Source of the DNA: CAIMUM01 sp034429715
Lineage (GTDB): Bacteria > Chloroflexota > Dehalococcoidia > GIF9 > UBA5629
Reading direction: 5' to 3'
DNA length: 21,354 nucleotides
NCBI GenBank assembly: GCA_034429715.1
Contig: DAOUFR010000042.1
Location: 1-21,354, forward strand
Shown: positions 7,188 to 15,050 of the stretch, piece after piece
How the letters are laid out: every line of letters begins with the position of its first letter
How positions within the stretch are numbered: the stretch's first letter is position 1
Notes under the pieces: generated by a model
Told to the model about the DNA's origin: nothing
Database searches by the model: none
Seen by the model: the letters and a program-made list of their open reading frames with translations, nothing else
Translations under genes and position numbers: made by a program

Positions 7188-8753
7188 TTAACAGCCCACC
7201 TTCTTTTTACCCTCGCTCTGCATTTTCAACAGAAACGGCGCCACTTTGAAAAACGACTTTATCTTCTGCGAAGTACTCTGTGTGTACATAAAGCGCAGAG
7301 CATCCAGCAATCCCTGCTCGGCGCCATCCATCGCCGGGTACTGATAAAACTCCTTTTTACTGCCGTTTTTGCATTCGGTGATGGACTTGATACTGGTAAA
7401 TGCACGGATGCCGATCTCGCTGTGATAACATCCGATGCCCGATTCCTTGACACCGCCGAAGGGCAGGCCCGGAACGGCAAACGTAATCAACGCGTCGTTA
7501 ATATTCACCGAGCCGGTCTTGATCTTGCCTGCGATCCTCCGGCCTTCCTCCATGTCCCGTGTAAATACAGCCCCCGAAAGCCCGTAGTTAGTGCTGTTGG
7601 CAATTTTAATAGCCTCCTCAACGTTGTCGTATGGCATGACGGGCAGCAGCGGGCCAAAGGTCTCCTCCTGCATAACTTTCATATCTTTGGTAACGTCGGT
7701 GAGGACCACCGGCGGGTAGCACATCCCGGCCAGTTCACAGCTCAAGACTCCCTCTGGCAGCAGCTTGGCCCCTCGGGCAACGGCCTCTTCGACCTGCCGC
7801 TGCACCACTTTATACTGCGATTCCATGGTCATGCTGCCGACCTCACCCGCTCCCGTGCCTGATTTTATGTTCTTCACAATGCTCATGAGCTTCTCTACGA
7901 AGGCAGCATAAACCGACCTTTCCACCAGGCATATCTCCATGCCGATGCAGGTTTGTCCGCAGTTGGTGAAGGCGCCCCAGCTAACTGCGTTGGCCGCCTT
8001 ATCCAGGTCGGCGTTTTTCGTCACTATGGCCACGTCTTTTCCGCCGAGCTCCATAATGGCCGGCACCAGCCTTTCAGCCGCCTTAATATTTACACGGCGT
8101 CCGATCTCGGTGGAGCCGGTAAAGAAAAACATGTCGATGCCGGCGCTTTCTACCAGGGCTTCTCCGGTGATCGAGCCGCTGCCCGTAACTACGTTGACGA
8201 CTCCCTCCGGTAAACCGGCTTTCTCCAGTATTCGCTTCGCCATCATACCGCTGGTTGTGGTCTGGCTGGAGGGCTTCAACACGACTGTGTTGCCTGCAGC
8301 TATGGCCGAAACCACCGGGCCTATCGATAGACCGAACGGATAATTCCAGGGAGATATAACGGCAATAACGCCTCTGGGCTCGAAGATGTAATACATCTTG
8401 CGGCCGGGCAACATGGGATTGCCGGGTACATTAACCGGCGCCAGGAATTTGGCCGCATTCTGCGCGTAGTAATGCATGATGTCGCAGGAGGGATAAACAT
8501 CCGCCATCAGCGCGTCGAACCTGGTCTTGCCGTTCTCATCGGAAATCCTTTCAGCGTAAAAAAGAGCATTGTCGGCCAGTATCTCCGCCGCGCGCGCCAG
8601 TATTTTCATCCTGCCTTTTATAGAGGTGCCCGACCACTCCGCCAGCTTGCTACGGGCACGGACGACCGCGGCATCGACCTCCTTTGCATCCATCAACGGA
8701 TACGAGGCCACTTTCTGACCGGTCATGGGGCTTACCACATCAAACGTCTTCAT
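7188..8753 (-). CDS. NAD(P)-dependent aldehyde dehydrogenase
   Basis: 521-residue classical aldehyde dehydrogenase. The key residues are present: N137 in SPWNYP, E235 in MELGGK, C269 in NCGQTCIG, and E364 in QEETFGP. It would oxidise an aldehyde to a carboxylate with NAD(P)+. The family core ends near residue 460. A further ~60 residues follow (CKNGSKKEFYQYPA, then an amphipathic or hydrophobic KSFFKVAPFLLKM segment and a basic KKKVGC end), recalling membrane-associating tails of fatty-aldehyde dehydrogenases; that comparison is inference. The ATG at 8753 has AAGGAG 11-12 bases upstream. It is the first recognisable gene of the operon and has a long upstream region. Only 32% or so of such enzymes can be assigned a substrate by eye is not claimed here: I assign none. 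Confidence 0.92.
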   Translation of the reverse strand: MKTFDVVSPMTGQKVASYPLMDAKEVDAAVVRARSKLAEWSGTSIKGRMKILARAAEILADNALFYAERISDENGKTRFDALMADVYPSCDIMHYYAQNAAKFLAPVNVPGNPMLPGRKMYYIFEPRGVIAVISPWNYPFGLSIGPVVSAIAAGNTVVLKPSSQTTTSGMMAKRILEKAGLPEGVVNVVTGSGSITGEALVESAGIDMFFFTGSTEIGRRVNIKAAERLVPAIMELGGKDVAIVTKNADLDKAANAVSWGAFTNCGQTCIGMEICLVERSVYAAFVEKLMSIVKNIKSGTGAGEVGSMTMESQYKVVQRQVEEAVARGAKLLPEGVLSCELAGMCYPPVVLTDVTKDMKVMQEETFGPLLPVMPYDNVEEAIKIANSTNYGLSGAVFTRDMEEGRRIAGKIKTGSVNINDALITFAVPGLPFGGVKESGIGCYHSEIGIRAFTSIKSITECKNGSKKEFYQYPAMDGAEQGLLDALRFMYTQSTSQKIKSFFKVAPFLLKMQSEGKKKVGC

Positions 8754-8995
8754 GGGACCTTACACTCCTTCAATTTTTTTCTGAATCCACAAATGCCAAA
8801 CTCATCATCCGATAGTGCTTCGCCGACAGTGAAGGAAGGGCGCAGGCCGTGCGCATAGATATATAGAGACACGCGGAATGTGTTTAAGGGGAGAAAAACA
8901 ACAGGCGCCGGATATTTATTCCAGCCGTATTTGATCTGGAACAGATTCACACTCTCCTTTCCAAACTTGGGAGGCGCCGCCGTTTCCAGCGACAC
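8750..8995 (-). CDS. Possible small ORF overlapping the dehydrogenase start
   Basis: An 81-codon frame with a GTG start ends in TGA that overlaps the aldehyde dehydrogenase ATG (ATGA), an arrangement typical of translational coupling. The start at 8995 has only GAGG directly against it. An internal GTG at 8950 has AAGGAG three bases upstream, closer than ideal. The product contains NLFQIKYGWNKYPAPVV and GEALSDDEFGICGFRKK, with no domain I recognise, no signal peptide and no membrane span. It may be a chance frame in a long leader, or a remnant of an interspersed repeat. Confidence 0.25.
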   Translation of the reverse strand: MSLETAAPPKFGKESVNLFQIKYGWNKYPAPVVFLPLNTFRVSLYIYAHGLRPSFTVGEALSDDEFGICGFRKKLKECKVP

Positions 8996-9082
8996 CCTCG
9001 GGCTCGCGCCACCGGCCGGGTAAACAATGCCTCTGCGGTTTAGCTATCCGGCTCGAAGAGTTCGTATATTTATTTCACCTAA

Positions 9083-9109
9083 ATTATCATGCCGGAGGCG
9101 ACATGTCAA
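9083..9109 (-). promoter_or_regulatory. Candidate promoter of the aldehyde/acid operon
   Basis: On the - strand TTGACA (9104-9109) is a perfect -35 and GATAAT (9083-9088) a 5-of-6 -10, but the spacer is only 15 bases. If used, transcription would begin near 9076 and leave a leader of about 320 bases before the aldehyde dehydrogenase. Confidence 0.4.
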
Positions 9110-9144
9110 TATGAATAGGGAATACGATATACCTCCTCCTATAT

Positions 9145-9175
9145 TTGACAAAAGCACCTTGCTGAATCCTATAAT
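9145..9175 (+). promoter_or_regulatory. Promoter of the SDR gene
   Basis: Perfect TTGACA (9145-9150) and perfect TATAAT (9170-9175) hexamers, separated by 19 bases, slightly longer than the 17-base optimum. The start would fall near 9182, giving a leader of about 18 bases that still includes GGAG at 9189-9192. Confidence 0.65.
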
Positions 9176-9199
9176 CTCCCGGCTACTTGGAGCAGGCTG

Positions 9200-9982
9200 A
9201 TGAAATCGGCAATAGTAACGGGAGCATCATCGGGAATCGGCGAAGCTTATGCCCGGTTGTTGGCTTCACTGGGCTATGACCTGGTCATCATCGCCAGGCG
9301 CAAAGACAGGCTGGAAACCATTGCCGCAGAGGTGGAGAAAGCATACGGTATTGCGGTGTCCGTGATGCAGTGCGACCTTTGTAACGAGAAAGACATCAGT
9401 GCAGCAGAAGAAAAAATCCGGAGCATCGATAATCTGTCGGTGCTGATCAACAACGCCGGCTTCGGCACGCTCGGCACATTCGCTGACGTCGATCTCGGCA
9501 AGTCTCTCAGAATGATCGACCTGCACGTTAGCGCCCCCGCGCGGCTGGTCAAAGCAGCGCTGCCCGGCATGCTTGCCCGCCGGGAGGGGGCCATAGTAAA
9601 CGTTGCCTCCGCCAGCCCCTTCCTTCCTGTATCCGGCAACGTGATGTACAACGGCACCAAGTCTTTTCTGATCGCATTCTCCGAATCACTTCAGATCGAA
9701 GTCAAAGACGCCGGGATCAGGGTGCAGGCGCTTTGCCCCGGCTTCACCCGCACCGGCTTCCATTCTGTCGACGAGTATAAAAACGTCGATTTCTCCACAA
9801 TCCCGGCCTTTCTTTGGACGTCCGCAGAAAAAGTGGTAGAGCTGTCATGGAAGGCGCTGGGCAAAAGGAAGGTCGTCTTCGTACCGGGGGTCATTACCCG
9901 CCTGACCTGCACGGTTTTCAACGGATTGTTCAGATACCTGGCCGGCAAAAGAACGGCGACCACGGGCACGCGGCACCAATAA
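9200..9982 (+). CDS. Short-chain dehydrogenase/reductase
   Basis: 260-residue classical SDR, normal length. The Rossmann motif TGASSGIG spans residues 7-14 and NNAG 84-87. The catalytic S137, Y150 and K154 (YNGTK) have the expected spacing. ARRKDR after the second strand suggests NADP(H) preference, because basic residues follow where NAD enzymes carry an Asp. The position usually held by the fourth catalytic residue, Asn (in NVxG-like motifs), reads DLHVSA here, so it appears to be His109. The C-terminus is hydrophobic then basic (LTCTVFNGLFRYLAGKR), perhaps a membrane-surface contact. ATG with GGAG seven bases upstream. The gene is monocistronic and converges on trpA, with only six bases between the two stops and no terminator hairpin. 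Substrate unknown. Confidence 0.88.
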   Translation: MKSAIVTGASSGIGEAYARLLASLGYDLVIIARRKDRLETIAAEVEKAYGIAVSVMQCDLCNEKDISAAEEKIRSIDNLSVLINNAGFGTLGTFADVDLGKSLRMIDLHVSAPARLVKAALPGMLARREGAIVNVASASPFLPVSGNVMYNGTKSFLIAFSESLQIEVKDAGIRVQALCPGFTRTGFHSVDEYKNVDFSTIPAFLWTSAEKVVELSWKALGKRKVVFVPGVITRLTCTVFNGLFRYLAGKRTATTGTRHQ

Positions 9983-9988
9983 TCTAAT

Positions 9989-10777
9989 TTACGCTGCGGC
10001 GCCGTCGATACTTGCCCTGACCTGCCTGATGAATTCGCCCAGCTCCCTGTAGGGCGGACCCTCTTTTTCCATGAGCTGTATGATGCGGCTGCCGATGATC
10101 ACGCCATCGGCCAGTGCCGCCGCCTCAGCCGCCTGCCGCGGAGCGGCGATCCCGAAGCCGATGCAGAGCGGTGTATCGGTAACCTGCCTCACCTTTGAAA
10201 TCACTTCCCCCAGGCCGCTGGAAAAGCCATCTCGCACTCCGGTCACGCCCGTCACAGACACCATGTAAATGAATCCGCTTGAATGTTGCGCCACCAGGCG
10301 TATACGTTCCCCGGAGCTGTTGGGCGCCACGAAGTAAATGGTGTCGACGCCGTGCTTTTTTGCGCTGTTATCCAGCCCCGGCAACTCGCCGGGCGGCAGG
10401 TCGGGTATGATCAGCCCGTTGACCGCCGTGGCTGCGCAATCTGCGCAGAACTTCTCCACGCCATAGCTCATAACCGGATTGAGATAGGTCATAAAGACCA
10501 GCGGGACATCACTTCGGCTCCTGATACGTCCGGCTATTTCGAAGCATGTCCTGGCGGTAACGCCGCGGAGCAACGCAAGGTGGCTGGAGTGCTGGATGGT
10601 CAGTCCGTCGGCCATGGGATCGGAGAATGGAATGCCCAGCTCGATGATATCACAGCCGGACCCGGCCAGCATCAAAGCTGCCTGGACGGTGGCTTCTACA
10701 TCCGGATACCCCGCTGTTATATAGGCGACCAGGGCCTTATGTTTTTTGTTTCGAAACACCCCTGATATACGGCTCAT
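9989..10777 (-). CDS. trpA: Tryptophan synthase alpha subunit
   Basis: 262 residues, full length. TrpA cleaves indole-3-glycerol phosphate to indole and glyceraldehyde 3-phosphate and passes indole to TrpB. The catalytic Glu is E46 in DIIELGIPFSDP, and D57 in MADGLTIQ matches the second catalytic acid. The usual DGP triplet is DGL here. The phosphate-binding end is seen in GFGIAAP and ADGVIIGSRII. Last gene of the operon. Its ATG overlaps the trpB stop by four bases (ATGA), so translation is probably coupled, fitting the 1:1 alpha-beta complex. The coding region stops six bases from the convergent SDR, and no intrinsic terminator is visible after it. Confidence 0.97.
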   Translation of the reverse strand: MSRISGVFRNKKHKALVAYITAGYPDVEATVQAALMLAGSGCDIIELGIPFSDPMADGLTIQHSSHLALLRGVTARTCFEIAGRIRSRSDVPLVFMTYLNPVMSYGVEKFCADCAATAVNGLIIPDLPPGELPGLDNSAKKHGVDTIYFVAPNSSGERIRLVAQHSSGFIYMVSVTGVTGVRDGFSSGLGEVISKVRQVTDTPLCIGFGIAAPRQAAEAAALADGVIIGSRIIQLMEKEGPPYRELGEFIRQVRASIDGAAA

Positions 10778-11961
10778 AGCTCTATCCCCAGCGCGCCGGC
10801 CACGACGTGGACGTCCTTATCGCCCCGGCCGGAGAGGTTGACTACGATTAGATTACTCTTGTCCATTTCTCGTGCCAGTTTGATCGCACAGGCAAGGGCA
10901 TGCGACGATTCCAGCGCGGGCAGAATGCCCTCAAGACTGCTGAGCAGTTGAAACGCCTCCAACGCTTCCTCGTCGCCGGCAGTAACGTATTTAACCCGAT
11001 GCCTGTCTTTATAATAGCTGTGCTCGGGGCCGACGCCGGGATAGTCGAGCCCTGCCGAGATGCTGTGTGTCTCAAGCACCTGGCCGCCGTCATCCTGCAA
11101 CAGGTAGGACCTGGCGCCGTGCAGCACGCCCGTCCTGCCGGCGGCCAGAGTGGCTGCATGTTTGCCTGTCTTCACCCCACGGCCGCCCGCCTCAACTCCT
11201 ATCAATTCGACTCCTCTATCCTGAATAAAGGGATGAAAGATACCCATGGCGTTGCTGCCCCCTCCCACGCAGGCGATGATACAATCGGGCAGCCTGCCGC
11301 ATTTCTCCACTACCTGCAAGCGGGACTCCCTGCCGATCACAGATTGAAAGTCGCGTACCATCAGCGGGTAGGGGTGCGGCCCCACCACCGAGCCGATCAG
11401 ATAATAGCTATCGGCCACATTGCTTACCCAGTCCCTGATGGCCTCGTTAATGGCGTCCTTGAGCGTCTTACTGCCGGACGAGACGGGACGCACCTCCGCC
11501 CCCATCAATTTCATACGGAAGACGTTGAGGGACTGCCGCTGCACATCCTCCTCACCCATATAAACGATGCACTGCTGCCCGAGCATAGAGCACACAGCGG
11601 CCGTAGCCACTCCATGCTGCCCGGCGCCGGTCTCGGCGATGATCCTGCGCTTGCCCATGGCCTCCGCCAGCAACCCCTGCCCCAGCGCATTGTTGATCTT
11701 GTGCGCCCCTGTGTGAGCGAGGTCCTCCCGTTTAAGATAGACCTGCGCCCCGCCGCAATATTTAGTCAGCATTTGCGCGTGGTAAAGCGGCGTGGGCCGG
11801 CCCGAATAATCGTGCTCCAACGCAGCCAGGCGCGACAGGAATCCGGGATCTTCCCTGTATTTGCTGTAGGCGGCCGACAGCTCGTCCAGCGCCGGTATCA
11901 GCGTCTCGGGGACGAACCTTCCGCCGAATTCTCCGTAATAGCCTTTTTCATCGGGTAGCAT
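10774..11961 (-). CDS. trpB: Tryptophan synthase beta chain
   Basis: PLP enzyme that joins indole and serine to make tryptophan. Counting from the ATG at 11976, the PLP lysine is K93 in HTGAHKINN, the catalytic Glu is E115 in AETGAGQHG, and the phosphate-binding GGGSNA begins at 238. This is the ordinary TrpB1 form that pairs with TrpA. I prefer the ATG at 11961 (395 residues, MLPDEKGYYGEFGG), because GAGGGAGAAGG sits just upstream of it. The ATG at 11976 (400 residues) has only weak upstream purines. Either start lies inside the end of trpF (14 or 29 bases of overlap), implying coupled translation. Its stop overlaps the trpA start. Confidence 0.97.
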   Translation of the reverse strand: MLPDEKGYYGEFGGRFVPETLIPALDELSAAYSKYREDPGFLSRLAALEHDYSGRPTPLYHAQMLTKYCGGAQVYLKREDLAHTGAHKINNALGQGLLAEAMGKRRIIAETGAGQHGVATAAVCSMLGQQCIVYMGEEDVQRQSLNVFRMKLMGAEVRPVSSGSKTLKDAINEAIRDWVSNVADSYYLIGSVVGPHPYPLMVRDFQSVIGRESRLQVVEKCGRLPDCIIACVGGGSNAMGIFHPFIQDRGVELIGVEAGGRGVKTGKHAATLAAGRTGVLHGARSYLLQDDGGQVLETHSISAGLDYPGVGPEHSYYKDRHRVKYVTAGDEEALEAFQLLSSLEGILPALESSHALACAIKLAREMDKSNLIVVNLSGRGDKDVHVVAGALGIEL

Positions 11962-12664
11962 ATCCTTCTCCCTCATACAGAATCTTTCTTAACAGATCAC
12001 GTCCTCTCGCAGCCCGCCCGCCGGTCAGCCTGACCGAACGCACGAAATCCCGCACCTTCTCCATGTCCTTCCTGCCCGCGCTCTCAACACCCGTAGAGAC
12101 ATCGACGCCGGCGGGGCCGGCCCGGCGTATCAACTGCCTCACATTAGCGGGAGACAGCCCTCCGGCGACCATCAACGGGAAACGGGCGCAGGCGCCGGCA
12201 GCGATATCCCAGTCGAAGCTCCGCCCTCCGCCGCCATAGGCGCCATCATTTTTACAGTCAAGCATGCAGATAAAGGGACGGTTGTGCAACGCCTGATAGC
12301 CGGCTTCGATATCCCTGAAAACCTGCGCAAGATTGCCGGCCTGCGTGACATGGATGACGTTGATGAAGGGTGTATTAAGCGCTCTGCAGTAGTCCCATCC
12401 CTCATCGCCGCTGAGCTGGACCAGATCCAGGCCGCAGCATGCCGCCGTATCGTCTACAGCCTGCGGAGGTTCATTGACAAAGACGCCGGCCACAGCGGGC
12501 CTGTGCGGCAGTTGCTTAATACGCGTCACTATATCAGTAGCCTGTTGAACATCGACCTGCCGCCGGCTGGGAGCGAAGACCAGCCCGATAATGTCGGCGC
12601 CCAGGCCGGCCACGCGCACGGCATCCTCGGCCGAGGTCAGGCCGCAGATCTTAACGACGGTCAT
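11948..12664 (-). CDS. trpF: Phosphoribosylanthranilate isomerase
   Basis: 238 residues, a (beta/alpha)8-barrel that isomerises N-(5'-phosphoribosyl)anthranilate to the ribulose form. The general base is C7 in KICGLT and the general acid D136 in MLDCKN. Phosphate-site motifs are VAGGLSP (166-172) and GVDVSTGVES (186-195). The C-terminus carries ~25 extra basic residues (GGRAARGRDLLRK...) beyond the family core, and these form the overlap with trpB. Its ATG overlaps the trpC stop by four bases. TrpF is separate from TrpC here, unlike the E. coli fusion. Confidence 0.95.
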   Translation of the reverse strand: MTVVKICGLTSAEDAVRVAGLGADIIGLVFAPSRRQVDVQQATDIVTRIKQLPHRPAVAGVFVNEPPQAVDDTAACCGLDLVQLSGDEGWDYCRALNTPFINVIHVTQAGNLAQVFRDIEAGYQALHNRPFICMLDCKNDGAYGGGGRSFDWDIAAGACARFPLMVAGGLSPANVRQLIRRAGPAGVDVSTGVESAGRKDMEKVRDFVRSVRLTGGRAARGRDLLRKILYEGEGYATR

Positions 12665-13452
12665 GGGAAAAGCTCCCCGATCTTTTGGCCGATGTCGGGC
12701 GAGGCTATGATAGCCTCGCCGATAAGTACGGCGTCGACCTTCAGTCTCTCCATATCGGCGATATCCCGTGTGGACTTTATGCCGCTTTCGCTGACCACCA
12801 GCCTGCCCGCCGGTACGAGCGGCCTCAAGCGGCGCGTAACGTCGGTATCGACCCTAAAAGTTTGAAGGTCGCGGTTATTGATGCCTATGATCCGAGCCCC
12901 GCAGTCAAGGGCCCTCTTCAGATCAGCTTCATCATGTACTTCGACCAGGCAATCCATGCCGATGTCGCGGACTAAGCCCAGCATATCCTTTAATGAGGAC
13001 GTATCAAATATGGAGGCGATCAGCAGCAGGCTGTCGGCGCCGCAGGCCCTGGCCTCATAAATCTGGTACGGGTGGAAGATAAAGTCCTTCCTGATCAGAG
13101 GCAGCCTGCATGAGCGCAGTGCGTGGTTTATAGATTTTAAGTAGTCCAGGCTGCCCTGAAAGTACTTCGACTCCGTCAGCACCGATATTGCCGCCGCGCC
13201 GTGCTCCGCATATTTGGAGGCAATTTCGACCGGATCGAAGTCCGGGCGGATCACGCCGCGCGAGGGCGATGCCTTTTTCACCTCGGCGATGAGGCTGATT
13301 TGCGTTCCTTTGATAGCTGAGGCGAGGCTGAGCGGAGCAGGCGCCCGGCGCGCGATCGCCGCTACTTTGTCAAGCGGGACTCTTTTCATGGTCGCAGCCA
13401 GCTCAGTACGCTTGTCAGCCAGGATTTGATCAAGGATCATGGTTGGCATCAC
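12661..13452 (-). CDS. trpC: Indole-3-glycerol phosphate synthase
   Basis: 263 residues, closes the ring of the carboxyphenylamino-deoxyribulose phosphate intermediate to indole-3-glycerol phosphate. Catalytic residues are visible: E57 and K59 in IAEVKKASPS, and K122 in LIRKDFI. EVHDEADL, INNRDL and VSESGI follow in the usual order. The start is uncertain by a few codons: GTG at 13452, ATG at 13449 and ATG at 13440 are all in frame. GGAG inside the end of trpD is 7 bases from the GTG and 10 from the first ATG. The gap to trpD is four bases. Confidence 0.96.
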   Translation of the reverse strand: MMPTMILDQILADKRTELAATMKRVPLDKVAAIARRAPAPLSLASAIKGTQISLIAEVKKASPSRGVIRPDFDPVEIASKYAEHGAAAISVLTESKYFQGSLDYLKSINHALRSCRLPLIRKDFIFHPYQIYEARACGADSLLLIASIFDTSSLKDMLGLVRDIGMDCLVEVHDEADLKRALDCGARIIGINNRDLQTFRVDTDVTRRLRPLVPAGRLVVSESGIKSTRDIADMERLKVDAVLIGEAIIASPDIGQKIGELFP

Positions 13453-13456
13453 CCGC

Positions 13457-14476
13457 TTACTCCAGATCCCGGCTGAAGGCGATCAGCTGGTCCAGCTTGC
13501 CTGCCGCTTTGCCGCTGTCGATCACGGTTGCCGCTGTTGCCACGGCCTCCGTCAGGGAGGCGGCCATCCCGCCGGTATAAATGCCGGCCGCCGCATTTAG
13601 CAGAACGACATCGCGCCTGGCTGAACGCTCGCCGTTCAACACGTTGCGCAATATATCAGCGTTCTGCGACGGCGAGCCTCCCGCCAGAGCGCCGCCATCT
13701 GCGCTGGTCAGGCCCACATCTTCGGGACATATATACCGGCGGGGGGAGGCGATACGTCCGTCATTTATCTCCCACAATACTGACCGGCCGGAGATGGATA
13801 GCTCGTCGATACCGTTCAGCCCATGCACGACTAAAGCCCGTTTGGCGCCCATACGGCAGAGCGCGGCTGCGATCTTATCGCCCAGCTCTTCACCGGGCAC
13901 GCCCAGCACCATGTACTCCGCGCCGGCCGGATTGGTGAGCGGCCCGAGTATATTGAAAACCGTCCGTATGCCGATCTCGCGGCGCGGCGCAGCGGCGTAT
14001 TTCATAGCCGGGTGGAAGGCCTGCGCAAACATAAATCCAATGCCCACTTTCTCCACGCATCGTCTGACTTGCTCGGGCTTCAGCTCAATCTTCACTTCCA
14101 GCGCCTCCAGCACGTCGGCCGAGCCGCAGCGGCTGCTCATGGCACGGTTGCCGTGTTTGGCCACTTTCAGCCCCGCCCCGGCCATCACGAAGGCCGAAGT
14201 GGTTGAGATATTGAAAGTGTTGGAGCCGTCCCCACCCGTGCCGACGATATCAATCACCGGACCCGTCAGGGACACCCTGCTCGATCGGGCACGCATCACG
14301 CTGGCCAGGCCGGCGACCTCATCGGCAGTCTCACCTTTGAGTTTGAGCGCGACCAGGAAGGCGCCCAGCTGGGCCTGCGTGGCCGACCCGTCCATGATCT
14401 CCTCCATTACGGAGGAAGCTTCCTCCATAGTCAGCGAATTGCCAGATACCAGACTCCCAATGGCCTCTTTTATCAT
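13457..14476 (-). CDS. trpD: Anthranilate phosphoribosyltransferase
   Basis: 339 residues, normal length. Transfers the phosphoribosyl group of PRPP to anthranilate. The PRPP-binding motifs are complete: GTGGDGSNTFNIST (79-92) and KHGNR (107-111). The later ...RREIGIRTVFNILGPLTNP signature closes the anthranilate site. Not fused to the glutaminase TrpG, which is the separate upstream gene. ATG one base after the trpG stop, with AAGGAG eight bases upstream. Confidence 0.97.
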   Translation of the reverse strand: MIKEAIGSLVSGNSLTMEEASSVMEEIMDGSATQAQLGAFLVALKLKGETADEVAGLASVMRARSSRVSLTGPVIDIVGTGGDGSNTFNISTTSAFVMAGAGLKVAKHGNRAMSSRCGSADVLEALEVKIELKPEQVRRCVEKVGIGFMFAQAFHPAMKYAAAPRREIGIRTVFNILGPLTNPAGAEYMVLGVPGEELGDKIAAALCRMGAKRALVVHGLNGIDELSISGRSVLWEINDGRIASPRRYICPEDVGLTSADGGALAGGSPSQNADILRNVLNGERSARRDVVLLNAAAGIYTGGMAASLTEAVATAATVIDSGKAAGKLDQLIAFSRDLE

Positions 14477-14477
14477 C

Positions 14478-15050
14478 TTAATTTCTCCTTAAAGCGAGGA
14501 AGTTCTTGAGAATGTCTTTGCCGCCCTGCGTCATGAACGACTCAGGATGAAACTGTATGCCCTGCACCGGATGCTCGCGATGGCGCAATCCCATCACGGT
14601 GCCGTCGTCGGTCCAGGCAGTCACCTCCAGGCAATCGGGTAATGTGTCGCGGTTGACCACTAGCGAATGGTAGCGGATGGCGTAGAAGGGATCGGGCAGG
14701 CCGTCGAAAAGCCCGCTGTTGTTATGGTGAATGAGGGACGACTTGCCGTGCATGATGCGGGCCGCGCGGCAGATAACGCCGCCGTAGCTGTAGCCGATGC
14801 ATTCATGTCCCAGGCATATCCCCAGTATGGGTATGGTGGCGCCCAGCTCTCTGATGACGTCATTGGATATGCCGGCCTGCAGCGGCGTGGACGGTCCGGG
14901 CGAAATAATAATCTTATCCGGGTCCATATCAAGGATACCTGCAGGCGTGGCCCGGTCGTTACGGACCACTACCACCCTTTCGCCCAGTTCGCCGAGGTAC
15001 TGGTAAATGTTGTAAGTGAAGCTGTCGTAGTTATCGATCAGTACAAGCAT
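14478..15050 (-). CDS. trpG: Anthranilate synthase glutamine amidotransferase subunit
   Basis: 190-residue class I glutamine amidotransferase that supplies ammonia to TrpE. The triad is C79 (GICLGHE), H168 and E170 (IQFHPES). The residue after GH in the nucleophile elbow is Glu (GHECIG), where the family usually has Gln (GHQ). The oxyanion-strand motif reads PGPSTP in place of PGPGTP or PGPCTP. The ATG has AGGAGG four bases upstream and lies 20 bases inside the end of trpE, so the two anthranilate synthase subunits are translationally linked. It could also serve aminodeoxychorismate synthase, as in Bacillus, but its place in the trp operon favours TrpG. Confidence 0.95.
   Translation of the reverse strand: MLVLIDNYDSFTYNIYQYLGELGERVVVVRNDRATPAGILDMDPDKIIISPGPSTPLQAGISNDVIRELGATIPILGICLGHECIGYSYGGVICRAARIMHGKSSLIHHNNSGLFDGLPDPFYAIRYHSLVVNRDTLPDCLEVTAWTDDGTVMGLRHREHPVQGIQFHPESFMTQGGKDILKNFLALRRN

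Larger units (their letters stand above)
8754..9199. promoter_or_regulatory. Divergent intergenic control region
   Basis: This 446-base gap separates the - strand aldehyde dehydrogenase operon from the + strand SDR. It holds one promoter candidate per strand, listed separately, with -35 boxes 35 bases apart. The part nearest the operon (8754-~9075) would be a long 5' leader if the - strand promoter is right. It contains the questionable 81-codon frame and GC-rich segments (CCGGCCGG near 9014) but no riboswitch that I can identify. Confidence 0.5.

Noticed and set aside
9030..9070. tRNA-like GTTCG/GGCTCGAAGAG stretch
   Set aside because: No acceptor stem, anticodon arm or cloverleaf pairing could be found around it.
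10900..11958. 352-codon + strand open frame
   Set aside because: Antisense to trpB, which is unmistakable; no domain visible in the shadow.
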